Notes under the pieces: generated by a model
What the model was told of the DNA's origin: nothing
Database searches by the model: none
The model's input: only the letters and a program-made list of their open reading frames with translations
In this document: piece by piece, positions 15,086 through 22,417 of the stretch
Position numbering within the stretch: position 1 is the stretch's first letter
Layout of the letters: each line of letters begins with the position of its first letter
Made by a program: the position numbers and the translations under genes
Assembly (NCBI GenBank): GCA_016462625.1
Contig: JAEMSV010000050.1
Span: forward strand, 1 to 27,111
Length of the DNA: 27,111 nt
DNA from: Solirubrobacteraceae bacterium
Lineage (GTDB): Bacteria > Actinomycetota > Thermoleophilia > Solirubrobacterales > Solirubrobacteraceae
Reading direction: 5' to 3'

Positions 15086-16074
15086 CGCGCGGACGCGAGC
15101 AGGTCCCACAGGACCCGCACGTCACGCCGCACCCGCTCGAAGCCGTCGTCACCGGCGCGCTTGACGAGGTCGACCTCGGCGGGGTCCGCGAGCTTCTGCA
15201 TCCGCCCCTCGGCGATGAGCTTCTCGTCGACCGCACCGAGCTTGCCCTCGAACGTCGTCCACACCGGCGTCCCGAGCGCGACGGCCTCGCGGTTCATCGT
15301 GCCGCCGGCGCTCACCATGAGGTCGGCGTACGCGATGAGCGACTGCGCGTCGATGGCGCGCTCGGGCACGATGAAGCCCCCAGCCTTCGTGAGCTCCTCG
15401 CGCTGCTCCGGCGTGCGCGGGAGGACCACCGCCTGCTGCCCGCGAACCCGCTCGAGCACGCCACCGAAGAGGTCGTTCTCGAAGCGGTGGTAGAGCGAGA
15501 CCGCGGGCGGGGTCCGGATGACCGCGATGGGAAGCGCAGGATCGAGCCCGAGCTCGTCGAGCACGGCCGGCTCGGGCTCGAAGTCGGCGAGGTAGTACTC
15601 CTCCTTCAGCCCCTCGTAGCCGCGGATCTTCCCCTTCGCGCCGTACGGATACAGCCGCTCCGGCGGGATCACGTCGGGGACGACGACCGCCTGCGCGAGC
15701 CGGCAGTTGACCGTGTGCTGGACCTTCGCCCACTCGTAGTCGAACGTCGTCGCGCACGGGATCCGCAGGAGCCTCGCGGCGACGGTGATGTCGTTCGAGC
15801 CGTGGCCGAGGGCGAGGTCGAACTTCTTGCGCGCCGCCCAGCGCACGAGCGCCGTCGAGCGGCTCGCCAGCCCGACGGCCTTCGCCGCAACGCGTCCGCC
15901 GCGGTGGTGGCCGACGACCTCGTGGTCGATCCCGAACCGCTCGAGCAGACCGAGGGTCTGCGCGAAGTCACGGGCGGTGACGCGGACCTCGTGGCCGTCC
16001 GCCTTCAGCAGCTCCACGATCGGTCGCATGACCAGCACGTGGGGGCTGTTGGTGAGGTCAATCCAGACGCGCAT
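15076..16074 (-). CDS. DUF354 protein, GT-B-like
   Basis: 332 residues. It begins MRVWIDLTNSPHVLVMRPI, the hallmark of DUF354, a family with the GT-B fold related to UDP-GlcNAc 2-epimerase and MurG-type glycosyltransferases. SAGGTMNREAVALGTPVWT at about 266-284 corresponds to the nucleotide-sugar binding loop of that fold, and GHGSNDI at about 90-96 to the N-domain glycine loop. Activity in this family is not well defined. The start lies inside the 3' end of the DegT gene (overlap of 17 bases), so both are one transcript. Its own stop overlaps the convergent acyltransferase gene. Confidence 0.85.
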   Translation of the reverse strand: MRVWIDLTNSPHVLVMRPIVELLKADGHEVRVTARDFAQTLGLLERFGIDHEVVGHHRGGRVAAKAVGLASRSTALVRWAARKKFDLALGHGSNDITVAARLLRIPCATTFDYEWAKVQHTVNCRLAQAVVVPDVIPPERLYPYGAKGKIRGYEGLKEEYYLADFEPEPAVLDELGLDPALPIAVIRTPPAVSLYHRFENDLFGGVLERVRGQQAVVLPRTPEQREELTKAGGFIVPERAIDAQSLIAYADLMVSAGGTMNREAVALGTPVWTTFEGKLGAVDEKLIAEGRMQKLADPAEVDLVKRAGDDGFERVRRDVRVLWDLLASARQS

Positions 16075-17149
16075 CGGCGATCGCGGCGACGACCTCGTCG
16101 ACGGCGTCCCGCGTCAGGGCGGCGCCCATGGGGATGGCGAGATGGCGGGCGGCGGCGTGCGCGGTGCCGGGCAGCGGCACGGTCGGCGGCCACGGCTTCA
16201 TCGCCTGCTGCTCGTGGACCGGCTGCCGGTAGTAGGCGCGCGCGCCGATCTCGCGCTGGGTCAGCGCCTTCTGCAGCTCGTCGGCCCGGTCGTGCGCGAT
16301 GACGTAGAGGTTCCACGCCGGGTCCGCGCCCACGGCCGGGACCGGGAGATCGACGTGCCGGCCGAGCCCCGCCTCGACGTACCAGCTGCCGGCCTGGCGG
16401 CGGCGGTCGCACCAGTCCTTGACGTGCGGGAGCTGCACCCGCAGGACCGCGGCCTGGATCTCGTCCAGGCGCGAGTTGTAGCCGACCTCCTCGTAGGTGA
16501 CCTTGTCGCGCGAGCCGTGGAAGCGCAGGCTCTGCACGTGCTCGGCGAGCTCGCGGTCGGCGGTGATCACCGCGCCGCCGTCGCCGAAGGCGCCGAGGTT
16601 CTTCGAGGGATAGAAGGAGAAGGTCCCGATGGTCCCGAGAGACCCGGTGAGCCGGCCGTCCGCGGTCTTCGAGCCGGTGGACTGCGCGGCGTCCTCGACG
16701 ACGGGCACGCCGAGCGCGGCGATCTCGTCGATCGGCGCGACGTTGCCAAACAGGTGAACCGCGACGATCGCCTTCGTCTTCGGCGTCAGCGCGGCCTTCA
16801 CCGTCTCGGCCGTGGCGAGGTACGTCTCGGGATCGACGTCGCAGAAGACCGGGGTCGCGCCGGTCGGCGGGATCGCCTCCGCGCTGGCGTAGAAGGTGAA
16901 GCTCGGGACGACCACCTCGTCGCCCGGGCCGACGCCCAGCGCACGCAGCGCGATCGTGATCGCCTCGGTGCCGTTCGCGACCCCGATCGCGTGCGGAACG
17001 CCGTGCAGCTCGGCGAACTCGGCCTCGAACGCGGTGACCTGCGGACCGAGGATGTACTGCTTCGAGTCGAGAACGCCGGCGACGGCGGCGCGGAGCTCGG
17101 CGTCGAGCGGAATCAGCGGTGCCGAAGGGTCGAAAAGCGGGACGGCCAC
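16058..17149 (-). CDS. DegT/DnrJ/EryC1 sugar aminotransferase (third copy)
   Basis: 363 residues from GTG 17149. PLP lysine K183 lies in FSFYPSKNLGAFGDGGA, preceded by VEDAAQS (151-157). The N-terminal motif VPLFDPSAP and the substrate loop around YYRQPVHEQQA are closer to enzymes that make UDP-linked aminosugars (WbpE-like) than to the FdtB-like copies in the left part of the window, so a separate sugar is likely. It is co-transcribed with the DUF354 gene, which starts inside it. A TACTCT box (17161-17156) six bases before the GTG suggests a leaderless mRNA from the primary sigma factor rather than from sigma-28. Confidence 0.9.
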   Translation of the reverse strand: MAVPLFDPSAPLIPLDAELRAAVAGVLDSKQYILGPQVTAFEAEFAELHGVPHAIGVANGTEAITIALRALGVGPGDEVVVPSFTFYASAEAIPPTGATPVFCDVDPETYLATAETVKAALTPKTKAIVAVHLFGNVAPIDEIAALGVPVVEDAAQSTGSKTADGRLTGSLGTIGTFSFYPSKNLGAFGDGGAVITADRELAEHVQSLRFHGSRDKVTYEEVGYNSRLDEIQAAVLRVQLPHVKDWCDRRRQAGSWYVEAGLGRHVDLPVPAVGADPAWNLYVIAHDRADELQKALTQREIGARAYYRQPVHEQQAMKPWPPTVPLPGTAHAAARHLAIPMGAALTRDAVDEVVAAIADARLD

Positions 17150-17184
17150 GGCGCGAGAGTACTCAGTCGGTACCCTGCCTCCCC
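17150..17184. promoter_or_regulatory. Divergent, apparently leaderless promoters (TANNNT boxes)
   Basis: Only 35 bases separate two divergent GTG starts. TACTCT on the minus strand (17161-17156) is six bases from GTG 17149, and TACCCT on the plus strand (17171-17176) is eight bases from GTG 17185. This is the spacing of -10 boxes of leaderless genes in actinobacteria. Neither start has a ribosome binding site, and no clear -35 is seen. Confidence 0.45.
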
Positions 17185-17853
17185 GTGAATCCGCTCGTTC
17201 TCGCGTCCATCACCGACCCGATCGTCAACTTCGCCGTCGATGTCGTGGAGAAGATGGGCCTCGCCGGCGTCTTCATCCTCATGGTGCTCGAGAGCGCCTG
17301 CATCCCGATCCCGTCGGAGGCGACGATGCTCTTCGCGGGCTTCAACGTCGCCAACGGCGAGTACACGCTGATCGCCGCGACGCTCGTTGCATCGTTCGCG
17401 AACCTCGTCGGATCCTGGATCGCCTACGGCGTGGGGTACTTCGGCCGCGTCGACCTCATCGAGAAGCACGGCAGGAAGGTCCTCATCCAGCAGCACCACC
17501 TCGTCATCGCCGACCGGTGGTTCGAGAAGCACGGCGACGCGACCGTCTTCTTCGCGCGGATGCTGCCGATCGTGCGGACGTTCATCTCCCTGCCGGCGGG
17601 CGTCGCGAAGATGCCCTTCATCCGGTTCTCCGTCTTCACGTTCCTGGGGTGCCTGCCCTGGATGTTTGCCCTGACCTACATCGGCAAGGAGGTCGGCGAC
17701 AACTGGGAGAACTGGAAGGACAAGCTGCACTACGTCGACTACGCGGTCATCGCGATCATGCTGCTCGCGGTCGTGTACTTCGGCGTGAAGTGGTGGCGTG
17801 GGCGCAACGGCGACTCCGCGCCGACCGAGCCGGCCGCCGACACGACGGGTTAG
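17185..17853 (+). CDS. DedA family membrane protein
   Basis: 222 residues, a full-length DedA (SNARE-associated PF09335) protein of the inner membrane. The two signature regions are ESACIPIPSE (36-45) and FFARMLPIVRTFISLPAG (122-139), with acidic and arginine residues needed for transport. Hydrophobic spans lie around 27-42, 62-85, 145-167 and 184-202. DedA proteins include flippases that recycle undecaprenyl phosphate, and the next gene makes that lipid from its diphosphate. GTG 17185 is used because the upstream part of the frame lacks hydrophobic or conserved sequence. The next start is four bases after the stop. Confidence 0.92.
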   Translation: MNPLVLASITDPIVNFAVDVVEKMGLAGVFILMVLESACIPIPSEATMLFAGFNVANGEYTLIAATLVASFANLVGSWIAYGVGYFGRVDLIEKHGRKVLIQQHHLVIADRWFEKHGDATVFFARMLPIVRTFISLPAGVAKMPFIRFSVFTFLGCLPWMFALTYIGKEVGDNWENWKDKLHYVDYAVIAIMLLAVVYFGVKWWRGRNGDSAPTEPAADTTG

Positions 17854-17856
17854 CGC

Positions 17857-18594
17857 GTGGCGCTGACCGTCCGGCGCGCGGTGGCGCTGGGGGTGGCGCA
17901 GGGCATCTGCGAGCTGCTGCCCGTGAGCTCGTCGGCGCACGTCGGGCTGCTCGCGCGGGATCTCCCGGTCTCGCAGCGGCGCACCCTCGAGGTCGCGCTG
18001 CATGGCGGAAGCGCGGCGGTGCTGCCGTGGATGCTCCGCGGGGTCGCGCGCCCCTCGCCGGTGGTCATCGCCGCCGCGACGGCGCCACCGGTCCTCGTGG
18101 GCGCACTGGCCGCCGACGCGATCGAGCGGCGCGCCTCCGGCCCCCGGGCGATTGTGGCCGGCCTGGTGGCAGGGAGTGCGGCACTCGTGCTCGCGGACTC
18201 GATGTCGCCTTCACGGCCCATATCGCCGTCCTCGCGACATCGCCCGGCCGACGGCGTCGCGCTGGGTCTCGCGCAGGCCGCGGCGCTGCTCCCCGGCGTG
18301 TCCCGCCGCGGCGCGACGCTGGCCGCGGCCCGCGCGCGGGGGTTCGATCGCGCGGGCGCGAGTGACCTCTCGTGGGCCGTCGGCGCGCCCGTCATGGCCG
18401 CCGCGGCGGCCCGCGGCGTCATCAAGGCCGACCTGCGCGCAGACGCACCCGCGCTGCTCGCCGGCGCGATCGCCGCGGGCGCCACGATGCTCGCCCTCAT
18501 CCCGGCTCGCCCCGCGATCGACCGCGTCCCCTACCGCGTCTGGGCCGCATGGCGCGTCGCCCTCGCCGCAGTCGCGGGTACGCTGAAGCCGTGA
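17857..18594 (+). CDS. uppP: Undecaprenyl-diphosphatase (UppP/BacA)
   Basis: 245 residues, shorter than the usual 265-275. It hydrolyses undecaprenyl diphosphate to the monophosphate carrier for cell-wall and glycan precursors. Motif 1 reads GICELLPVSSSAH (16-28), including the catalytic glutamate E19 and the SSS stretch; motif 2 reads LLPGVSRRG (144-152). In typical members these are EFLPISSSGH and PGxSRSG, so A for G and R for S are substitutions; the key charged residues remain. The segment at 118-130 (SRPISPSSRHRP) is an unusually polar loop. With DedA upstream it forms a carrier-lipid recycling pair. GTG 17857 follows the DedA stop by three bases; the stop overlaps the purM start (GTGA). 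Confidence 0.85.
   Translation: MALTVRRAVALGVAQGICELLPVSSSAHVGLLARDLPVSQRRTLEVALHGGSAAVLPWMLRGVARPSPVVIAAATAPPVLVGALAADAIERRASGPRAIVAGLVAGSAALVLADSMSPSRPISPSSRHRPADGVALGLAQAAALLPGVSRRGATLAAARARGFDRAGASDLSWAVGAPVMAAAAARGVIKADLRADAPALLAGAIAAGATMLALIPARPAIDRVPYRVWAAWRVALAAVAGTLKP
18579..18584 (+). promoter_or_regulatory. Candidate -10 box of a leaderless purM transcript
   Basis: TACGCT lies six bases before GTG 18591, inside the 3' end of uppP. It repeats the TANNNT to GTG spacing seen at 17150-17184. Confidence 0.35.
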
Positions 18595-19634
18595 CCGACG
18601 CGTACGCCAAGGCCGGAGTCTCCATCCAGCAATCCGACGACGCCGTCGGCGCGCTCGTCGGGGTCCTCAAGGGCATCAAGCTCGACCAGCCTTCCCGCTC
18701 CGTCGTGGCCAGCGGCCATTACGCCAGCGTCCTGCGCATCGCCCCGAACCTCGGGCTCGCGCTGACGACCGACGGCGTCGGCTCGAAGATCGTCGTCGCC
18801 GAGCAGGCCGACCGCCTGGAGACCGTCGGCATCGACTGCATCGCGATGAACGTCAACGACCTCGTGTGCGTCGGGGCCGAGCCGATCGCGATGCTCGACT
18901 ATCTCGCCGTCGAGACCCCGGATCCCGAGCGGCTCGCCCGGATCGCGCAGGGTCTCCGCGAGGGCGCCGAGCAGGCGAACATCGAGATCCCCGGCGGCGA
19001 GCTGGCCGTCCTGCCCGAGCTCATCCGCGGCCATCCGTCGCCCGGCGGGTTCGACCTCTGCGGCACCGCGGTCGGCACCGTCGCGCTCGACCGCATCATC
19101 GGCGGCGAGGAGATCAAGCCCGGTGACGCCATCATCGGGGTCCCGTCGAACGGCCTGCACTCCAACGGCTACACGCTCGCGCGCCGCGCGCTCCTGGAGG
19201 ACGGCGGCCTGACGCTCGACGACACGCCCGAGGGCCTCGGCGCCTCCGTGGCCGACGCGCTGCTCGAGCCGACCACGATCTACGTCCGCGCTGCGCTCGC
19301 ACTGCTGGAGACCGACATCCCGGTCACCGGGCTCGCGCACATCACCGGTGGCGGCGTGCTGAACCTGCCGCGCCTGAACACCGACGTCGGCTGGGCGATC
19401 GACGAGCCGCTCCCAATCCTGCCCGTCTTCGAGGCCGTCCAGCGCCTCGGCGGCGTCAGCGAGCGCGAGATGTGGGAGGTCTTCAACATGGGCTGCGGCT
19501 TCATCGCCGTCGTCCGTGAGGACCGGGTCGACGACGCCGCAGCGGTCCTCGACGAGCGTCACCCCGGCGCGCGGCGGATCGGCACGGTGACCGACGCCGC
19601 GGGCGTCGTGACCGTGCGCGAGCTGCGCTTCTAG
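18591..19634 (+). CDS. purM: Phosphoribosylformylglycinamidine cyclo-ligase (AIR synthetase)
   Basis: 347 residues, the normal length. PurM closes the imidazole ring with ATP to give aminoimidazole ribotide in purine synthesis. YAKAGVSIQQSDDAV at the N-terminus, TTDGVGSK (59-66), the MNVNDLVCVGAEP stretch, PSNGLHSNGYTLAR and LAHITGGGVLNLPR are all PurM signatures. It is a housekeeping gene of the cytosol and marks the edge of the core genome between the glycan and flagellin parts. GTG 18591 overlaps the uppP stop; the open frame further upstream is uppP in another frame. The stop shares CTAG with the stop of the convergent CHAP gene. Confidence 0.95.
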   Translation: MTDAYAKAGVSIQQSDDAVGALVGVLKGIKLDQPSRSVVASGHYASVLRIAPNLGLALTTDGVGSKIVVAEQADRLETVGIDCIAMNVNDLVCVGAEPIAMLDYLAVETPDPERLARIAQGLREGAEQANIEIPGGELAVLPELIRGHPSPGGFDLCGTAVGTVALDRIIGGEEIKPGDAIIGVPSNGLHSNGYTLARRALLEDGGLTLDDTPEGLGASVADALLEPTTIYVRAALALLETDIPVTGLAHITGGGVLNLPRLNTDVGWAIDEPLPILPVFEAVQRLGGVSEREMWEVFNMGCGFIAVVREDRVDDAAAVLDERHPGARRIGTVTDAAGVVTVRELRF

Positions 19635-20272
19635 CTCTGGCCGTTCATGTTCACGAAGCCCAGGGCGCCGTCGCCCTTGGCATCGTGCACCCGCCGGATG
19701 ACCTGGTTCGAGGAGTTGCCCTCGATGGTCTGGATCTTCCCGTCGGGCAGGACCTGCTCGACCAGGCCGATGTGCTCGTCCCAGACGATGAGGTCGCCGG
19801 GCTGCGGCGGCTTGCCGCTGCCGACCGGGTTGGCGCGGCCAGTCCGCTGCGCCCACGCGTACGTGGCGTCGACGAGGCCGAAGCCCTGCCCCGCCTCGCC
19901 GAGCGGCGCGCCCGCCTGCTTGGCGATGTACGAGACGAAGAAGTTGCACCACGGGCCAACGCCGCTGCCCGCCGTGGCGGTGCGGTATTCGGCGATCCGC
20001 GGGGAGTCGTTGGAGCCCGGCGGCTGCTCGGCCTGACCGATCTCCGCCTGCGCGAGCGCGACCATCTTCGCGCCGACGCCGCCGGCGGCCGGGGCCGCAA
20101 CGGCGCTGAGCGGCTGGGCGCCCACCGGCGCAGCCGTGAGCGCGGCGGGCGTGCTCGCCGTCGTGGCCTGCGTGAGCTGCTGCGCGAAGTTGCCACTGTG
20201 GGCATTCGCGCGCTTGGGCTCGAGGGCCTGCTGCAGCTCGGAGATGCGGCTGATCACCGCTTCAACGCTCAT
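19631..20272 (-). CDS. CHAP-domain peptidoglycan hydrolase, probably flagellar
   Basis: 213 residues from ATG 20272 (a GTG lies one codon earlier). There is no signal peptide. Residues 1-20 (VEAVISRISELQQALEP) resemble the N-terminus of flagellar hydrolases next to rod and hook genes in Gram-positive bacteria. A low-complexity linker of Ala, Thr and Pro covers 36-66. The catalytic domain at about 67-210 has C109 in PWCNFF, H167 in DEHIGLVEQ and E184/N186 in IEGNSSN, matching the Cys-His-acidic set of CHAP amidases or endopeptidases. It likely cuts peptidoglycan for flagellum assembly. A sigma-28-type promoter directly upstream and the flagellin behind it support this. Its stop codon and that of purM are the two strands of one CTAG. 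Confidence 0.85.
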   Translation of the reverse strand: MSVEAVISRISELQQALEPKRANAHSGNFAQQLTQATTASTPAALTAAPVGAQPLSAVAAPAAGGVGAKMVALAQAEIGQAEQPPGSNDSPRIAEYRTATAGSGVGPWCNFFVSYIAKQAGAPLGEAGQGFGLVDATYAWAQRTGRANPVGSGKPPQPGDLIVWDEHIGLVEQVLPDGKIQTIEGNSSNQVIRRVHDAKGDGALGFVNMNGQS

Positions 20273-20280
20273 CACCAGGA

Positions 20281-20307
20281 TGCTCGGCAGCCGCGCCGGA
20301 AACTTCA
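20281..20307 (-). promoter_or_regulatory. Candidate sigma-28 (FliA-type) promoter of the CHAP hydrolase
   Basis: On the minus strand TGAAGTTT starts at 20307; TGAA, 15 bases, then GCCGAGCA at 20288-20281. This matches the enterobacterial form TAAAGTTT-N11-GCCGATAA at 13 of 16 positions. ATG 20272 is eight bases further, so the mRNA would be leaderless or nearly so. Confidence 0.7.
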
Positions 20308-20330
20308 GCGGGGTGGGCGGGAGTACGAAC

Positions 20331-20360
20331 GAAAGCGGGCGGCCCCGAAGGACCGCCCGC
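20331..20360 (-). terminator. Rho-independent terminator of flagellin 1
   Basis: On the minus strand GCGGGCGG (20360-20353) pairs with CCGCCCGC (20342-20335) around a ten-base loop and runs into TTTCGTTCGT. It starts 29 bases after the flagellin stop. Confidence 0.75.
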
Positions 20361-20388
20361 CTCAGTACTGCGAACTGCCTACCGACTA

Positions 20389-21195
20389 CTAGCCGAGGAG
20401 GCGCAGGACGCTCTGCGGCGCCTGGTTGGCCTGGGCCAGCATGGAGTTAGCCGCCTGGGAGATGATGTTGTTCTTGGTGAACTTGACCATTTCCGACGCC
20501 ATATCCACGTCGCGGATCCGCGACTCAGCGGCCGTGAGGTTCTCGGCGTACGACGTCTGAGCGCTGAACGCGTACTCCAGGCGGTTCTGGACCGCACCGA
20601 AGGTCGACCGCTGCGCCGACACCGCGTTGATGGCCGCGTCGATCTCGGAGATGTCGCCGGTACCGGCGGCAGTCAGCGAGAAGAACGAGGTGCCCAGGGT
20701 CGAACCCAGGGAGATCGTCGCAACCGTGATCTCCTGCGAGTCCTCAGCGCCGACCTGGAACGTGACGTTCCCGGCCGTGTTCAGCAGCGAGATGCCGTTG
20801 AACTTCGACGAGGCGCCAATGCGCTCGATCTCGGAAGCGAGCTGATTGACCTCGCTCTGGATCGCCGTACGGTCCGACGTCGAGACCGTGCTGTTCTTGT
20901 ACTGCACAGCCAGGTCACGGACACGCTGCAGCATCGAGTGAACCTCGGTGAGGTTGCCCTCAGCCGTCTGGATCATCGAGATGCCGTCGGAGATGTTCCG
21001 CGTCGCCTGGGTGAGGCCACCGATCTGACCGCGCATACGCTCGGAGATCGCGAGGCCGGCCGCGTCATCCGCGGCGCTGTTGATGCGGAAACCCGAGGAC
21101 AGCTTGGTGAGCGACTTCTCCGTCGCGGCGCTGACCTTGTTGAGGTTGTTGTACGCGTTGAGTGCGCCAACATTGGTATTGATGCGAAGGGACAT
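20389..21195 (-). CDS. fliC: Flagellin 1
   Basis: 268 residues, a short flagellin. The N-terminal D0/D1 region (MSLRINTNVGALNAYNNL; LSSGFRINSAADDAAGLAIS) and the C-terminal D1/D0 region (ESRIRDVDMASEMVKFTKN; LAQANQAPQSVLRLLG) are complete and form the filament core. The central region is small (about residues 150-190), so there is no large D2/D3 domain; it is rich in Ser and Thr (SLGSTLGTSFFSLTAAGTGD), suitable for O-glycosylation by the neighbouring genes. The product is exported by the flagellar type III system and so lacks a signal peptide. AAGGAG lies seven bases before ATG 21195. It has its own promoter, structured leader and terminator, and is a near duplicate of flagellin 2. Confidence 0.97.
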   Translation of the reverse strand: MSLRINTNVGALNAYNNLNKVSAATEKSLTKLSSGFRINSAADDAAGLAISERMRGQIGGLTQATRNISDGISMIQTAEGNLTEVHSMLQRVRDLAVQYKNSTVSTSDRTAIQSEVNQLASEIERIGASSKFNGISLLNTAGNVTFQVGAEDSQEITVATISLGSTLGTSFFSLTAAGTGDISEIDAAINAVSAQRSTFGAVQNRLEYAFSAQTSYAENLTAAESRIRDVDMASEMVKFTKNNIISQAANSMLAQANQAPQSVLRLLG

Positions 21196-21202
21196 TCGTT
21201 GA

Positions 21203-21255
21203 CTCCTTGTCGACGATGTGGTTGGAAGTCCCGCCGGCCCGTTCCATGGGCCGGC
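21203..21255 (-). promoter_or_regulatory. Flagellin 1 leader stem-loop and ribosome binding site: candidate CsrA target
   Basis: Reading the minus strand, an 8-bp stem GCCGGCCC/GGGCCGGC (21255-21248 and 21240-21233) holds the loop AUGGAAC, which exposes ANGGA. The ribosome binding site AAGGAG (21208-21203) has a second ANGGA 39 bases downstream. CsrA binds ANGGA in hairpin loops and blocks translation from a second site over the ribosome binding site, as in the hag leader of Bacillus subtilis. The same layout occurs before flagellin 2. Confidence 0.65.
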
Positions 21256-21312
21256 TTCTTGCTATGTGCACTTCTGCCGGGTGATGCTCCTTGCTTCACC
21301 CTGCATGCAACA

Positions 21313-21340
21313 TCATCGGACCGCAGTGGTCCCGGATTGA
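21313..21340 (-). promoter_or_regulatory. Candidate sigma-28 promoter of flagellin 1
   Basis: Minus strand: TCAA (21340-21337), 16 bases, TCCGATGA (21320-21313). It is a weaker match than the others (T for the first G, spacer one longer) but has the same spacing as before flagellin 2. The leader would be about 110 bases. Confidence 0.5.
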
Positions 21341-21357
21341 AGAAGAACGGACGCGAA

Positions 21358-21387
21358 CGGACGAAAGCCTCCCCGGTTCCGGGGAGG
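21358..21387 (-). terminator. Rho-independent terminator of flagellin 2
   Basis: On the minus strand CCTCCCC and GGGGAGG (21387-21381, 21374-21368) pair, extendable by a further GG/CC towards the loop, and are followed by CTTTCGTCCGTTCG. The tail is nearly the same as that of the flagellin 1 terminator. Confidence 0.65.
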
Positions 21388-21438
21388 TTATGGAGCCTCG
21401 CGCGCGTGTAGTAAGGCGAGAGCTCAGAACCGTTCGGA

Positions 21439-21477
21439 TCCGGTGGGTGGCCTCCAACCACGGCGCCACCCACCGGA
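21439..21477 (-). other. Long perfect hairpin in the flagellin 2 3' region
   Basis: TCCGGTGGGTGGC (21439-21451) and its exact complement (21465-21477) form a 13-bp stem with a 13-base loop, 24 bases after the flagellin 2 stop. No T-run follows on either strand, so it is more likely an mRNA 3' stabiliser or processing site, with the true terminator at 21358-21387. Confidence 0.5.
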
Positions 21478-21501
21478 CCCTTCACGGGTAGATCTGTCTG
21501 G

Positions 21502-22314
21502 CTAGCCGAGCAGTCGCAGAACGCTCTGGGGCTGCTGGTTGGCCTGAGCCAGCATGCTGTTCGCAGCCTGGCTGATGATCTGGTTCTTCGTGAACTTGAC
21601 CATTTCCGAGGCCATGTCCACGTCACGGATCCGCGACTCAGCGGCCGTGAGGTTCTCGGCGTACGCCGACTGGGCGTTGTACGTGTACTCCAGTCGGTTC
21701 TGCACCGCACCGAAAGTGGAGCGCTGCGCCGAGACGGCGTTGATCGCCGCATCGATCTCGGAGATGTCCGTGGTACCCGTCGCCGTCAGCGAGAACACCG
21801 TCGCGCCGACGGTCGCACCCAGCGAGATGAACGCCACCGTGATGGTCTGCGAGTCATCCGAGCCGACCTGGAAGGTCGCACCCGCAGCCGCAGCGGTGTT
21901 CAGCAGCGAGATGCCGTTGAACTTCGCCGAGGCGCCGATGCGCTCGATCTCCGACCCGAGCTGGTTGACTTCGCTCTGGATCGCCGCACGGTCCGATGTC
22001 GAGACCGTGCTGTTCTTGTACTGGACCGCCAGATCGCGGACGCGCTGCAGCATCGAGTGAACCTCGGTGAGGGAACCCTCAGCCGTCTGGATCATCGAGA
22101 TGCCGTCCGAGATGTTGCGCATAGCGGTGTTGAGGCCGCCGACCTGACCGCGCATACGCTCGGAGATCGCGAGACCGGCCGCGTCATCCGCGGCGCTGTT
22201 GATGCGGAAACCCGAGGACAGCTTGGTGAGCGACTTCTCCGTCGCGCCGCTGACCTTGGTGAGGTTGTTGTACGCGTTGAGCGCGGCAACGTTGGTGTTG
22301 ATGCGAAGGGACAT
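21502..22314 (-). CDS. fliC: Flagellin 2
   Basis: 270 residues from ATG 22314; the frame is open further upstream but that part is the leader. It is nearly identical to flagellin 1 at both ends (MSLRINTNVAALNAYNNL; LAQANQQPQSVLRLLG). Most differences lie between about residues 140 and 185, where it has AAAAGATFQVGSDDSQTIT and SLGATVGATVFSLTATGT, again without a D2/D3 domain. AAGGAG lies six bases before the start. Two similar flagellins in tandem on one strand, each with its own promoter, leader and terminator, suggest duplication of the entire transcription unit. They may form one filament in differing ratios, or be regulated apart. Confidence 0.97.
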   Translation of the reverse strand: MSLRINTNVAALNAYNNLTKVSGATEKSLTKLSSGFRINSAADDAAGLAISERMRGQVGGLNTAMRNISDGISMIQTAEGSLTEVHSMLQRVRDLAVQYKNSTVSTSDRAAIQSEVNQLGSEIERIGASAKFNGISLLNTAAAAGATFQVGSDDSQTITVAFISLGATVGATVFSLTATGTTDISEIDAAINAVSAQRSTFGAVQNRLEYTYNAQSAYAENLTAAESRIRDVDMASEMVKFTKNQIISQAANSMLAQANQQPQSVLRLLG

Positions 22315-22320
22315 CGTCGT

Positions 22321-22369
22321 CTCCTTGACGTTGATGGTTCGTCCCACCAGCCACATCCGTGTGGCTGGC
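22321..22369 (-). promoter_or_regulatory. Flagellin 2 leader stem-loop and ribosome binding site: candidate CsrA target
   Basis: Minus strand: CCAGCCACA/TGTGGCTGG (22368-22360 and 22355-22347), with a further G-U pair at the base, closes the loop CGGA. The apex ACACGGAUGU is one base from the core of the CsrA consensus RUACARGGAUGU. AAGGAG (22326-22321) supplies the second ANGGA 34 bases on. The stem keeps its shape while two base pairs differ in a compensating way from the flagellin 1 stem. Confidence 0.7.
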
Positions 22370-22389
22370 TTCCTGCCTTGCAAGCCGGT

Positions 22390-22417
22390 TGATCGGCTGC
22401 CCCTCCCCATTCCTTCA
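22390..22417 (-). promoter_or_regulatory. Candidate sigma-28 promoter of flagellin 2
   Basis: Minus strand: TGAA (22417-22414), 16 bases, GCCGATCA (22397-22390), seven of eight bases of the FliA -10 consensus. The leader would be about 70 bases and contain the stem-loop. Confidence 0.6.

Noticed and set aside
1..17149. A pseudaminic or legionaminic acid pathway as the flagellin sugar
   Set aside because: No PseB, NeuB/PseI or CMP-sugar transferase gene is present; the ketoisomerase points to 3-amino-3,6-dideoxyhexose.
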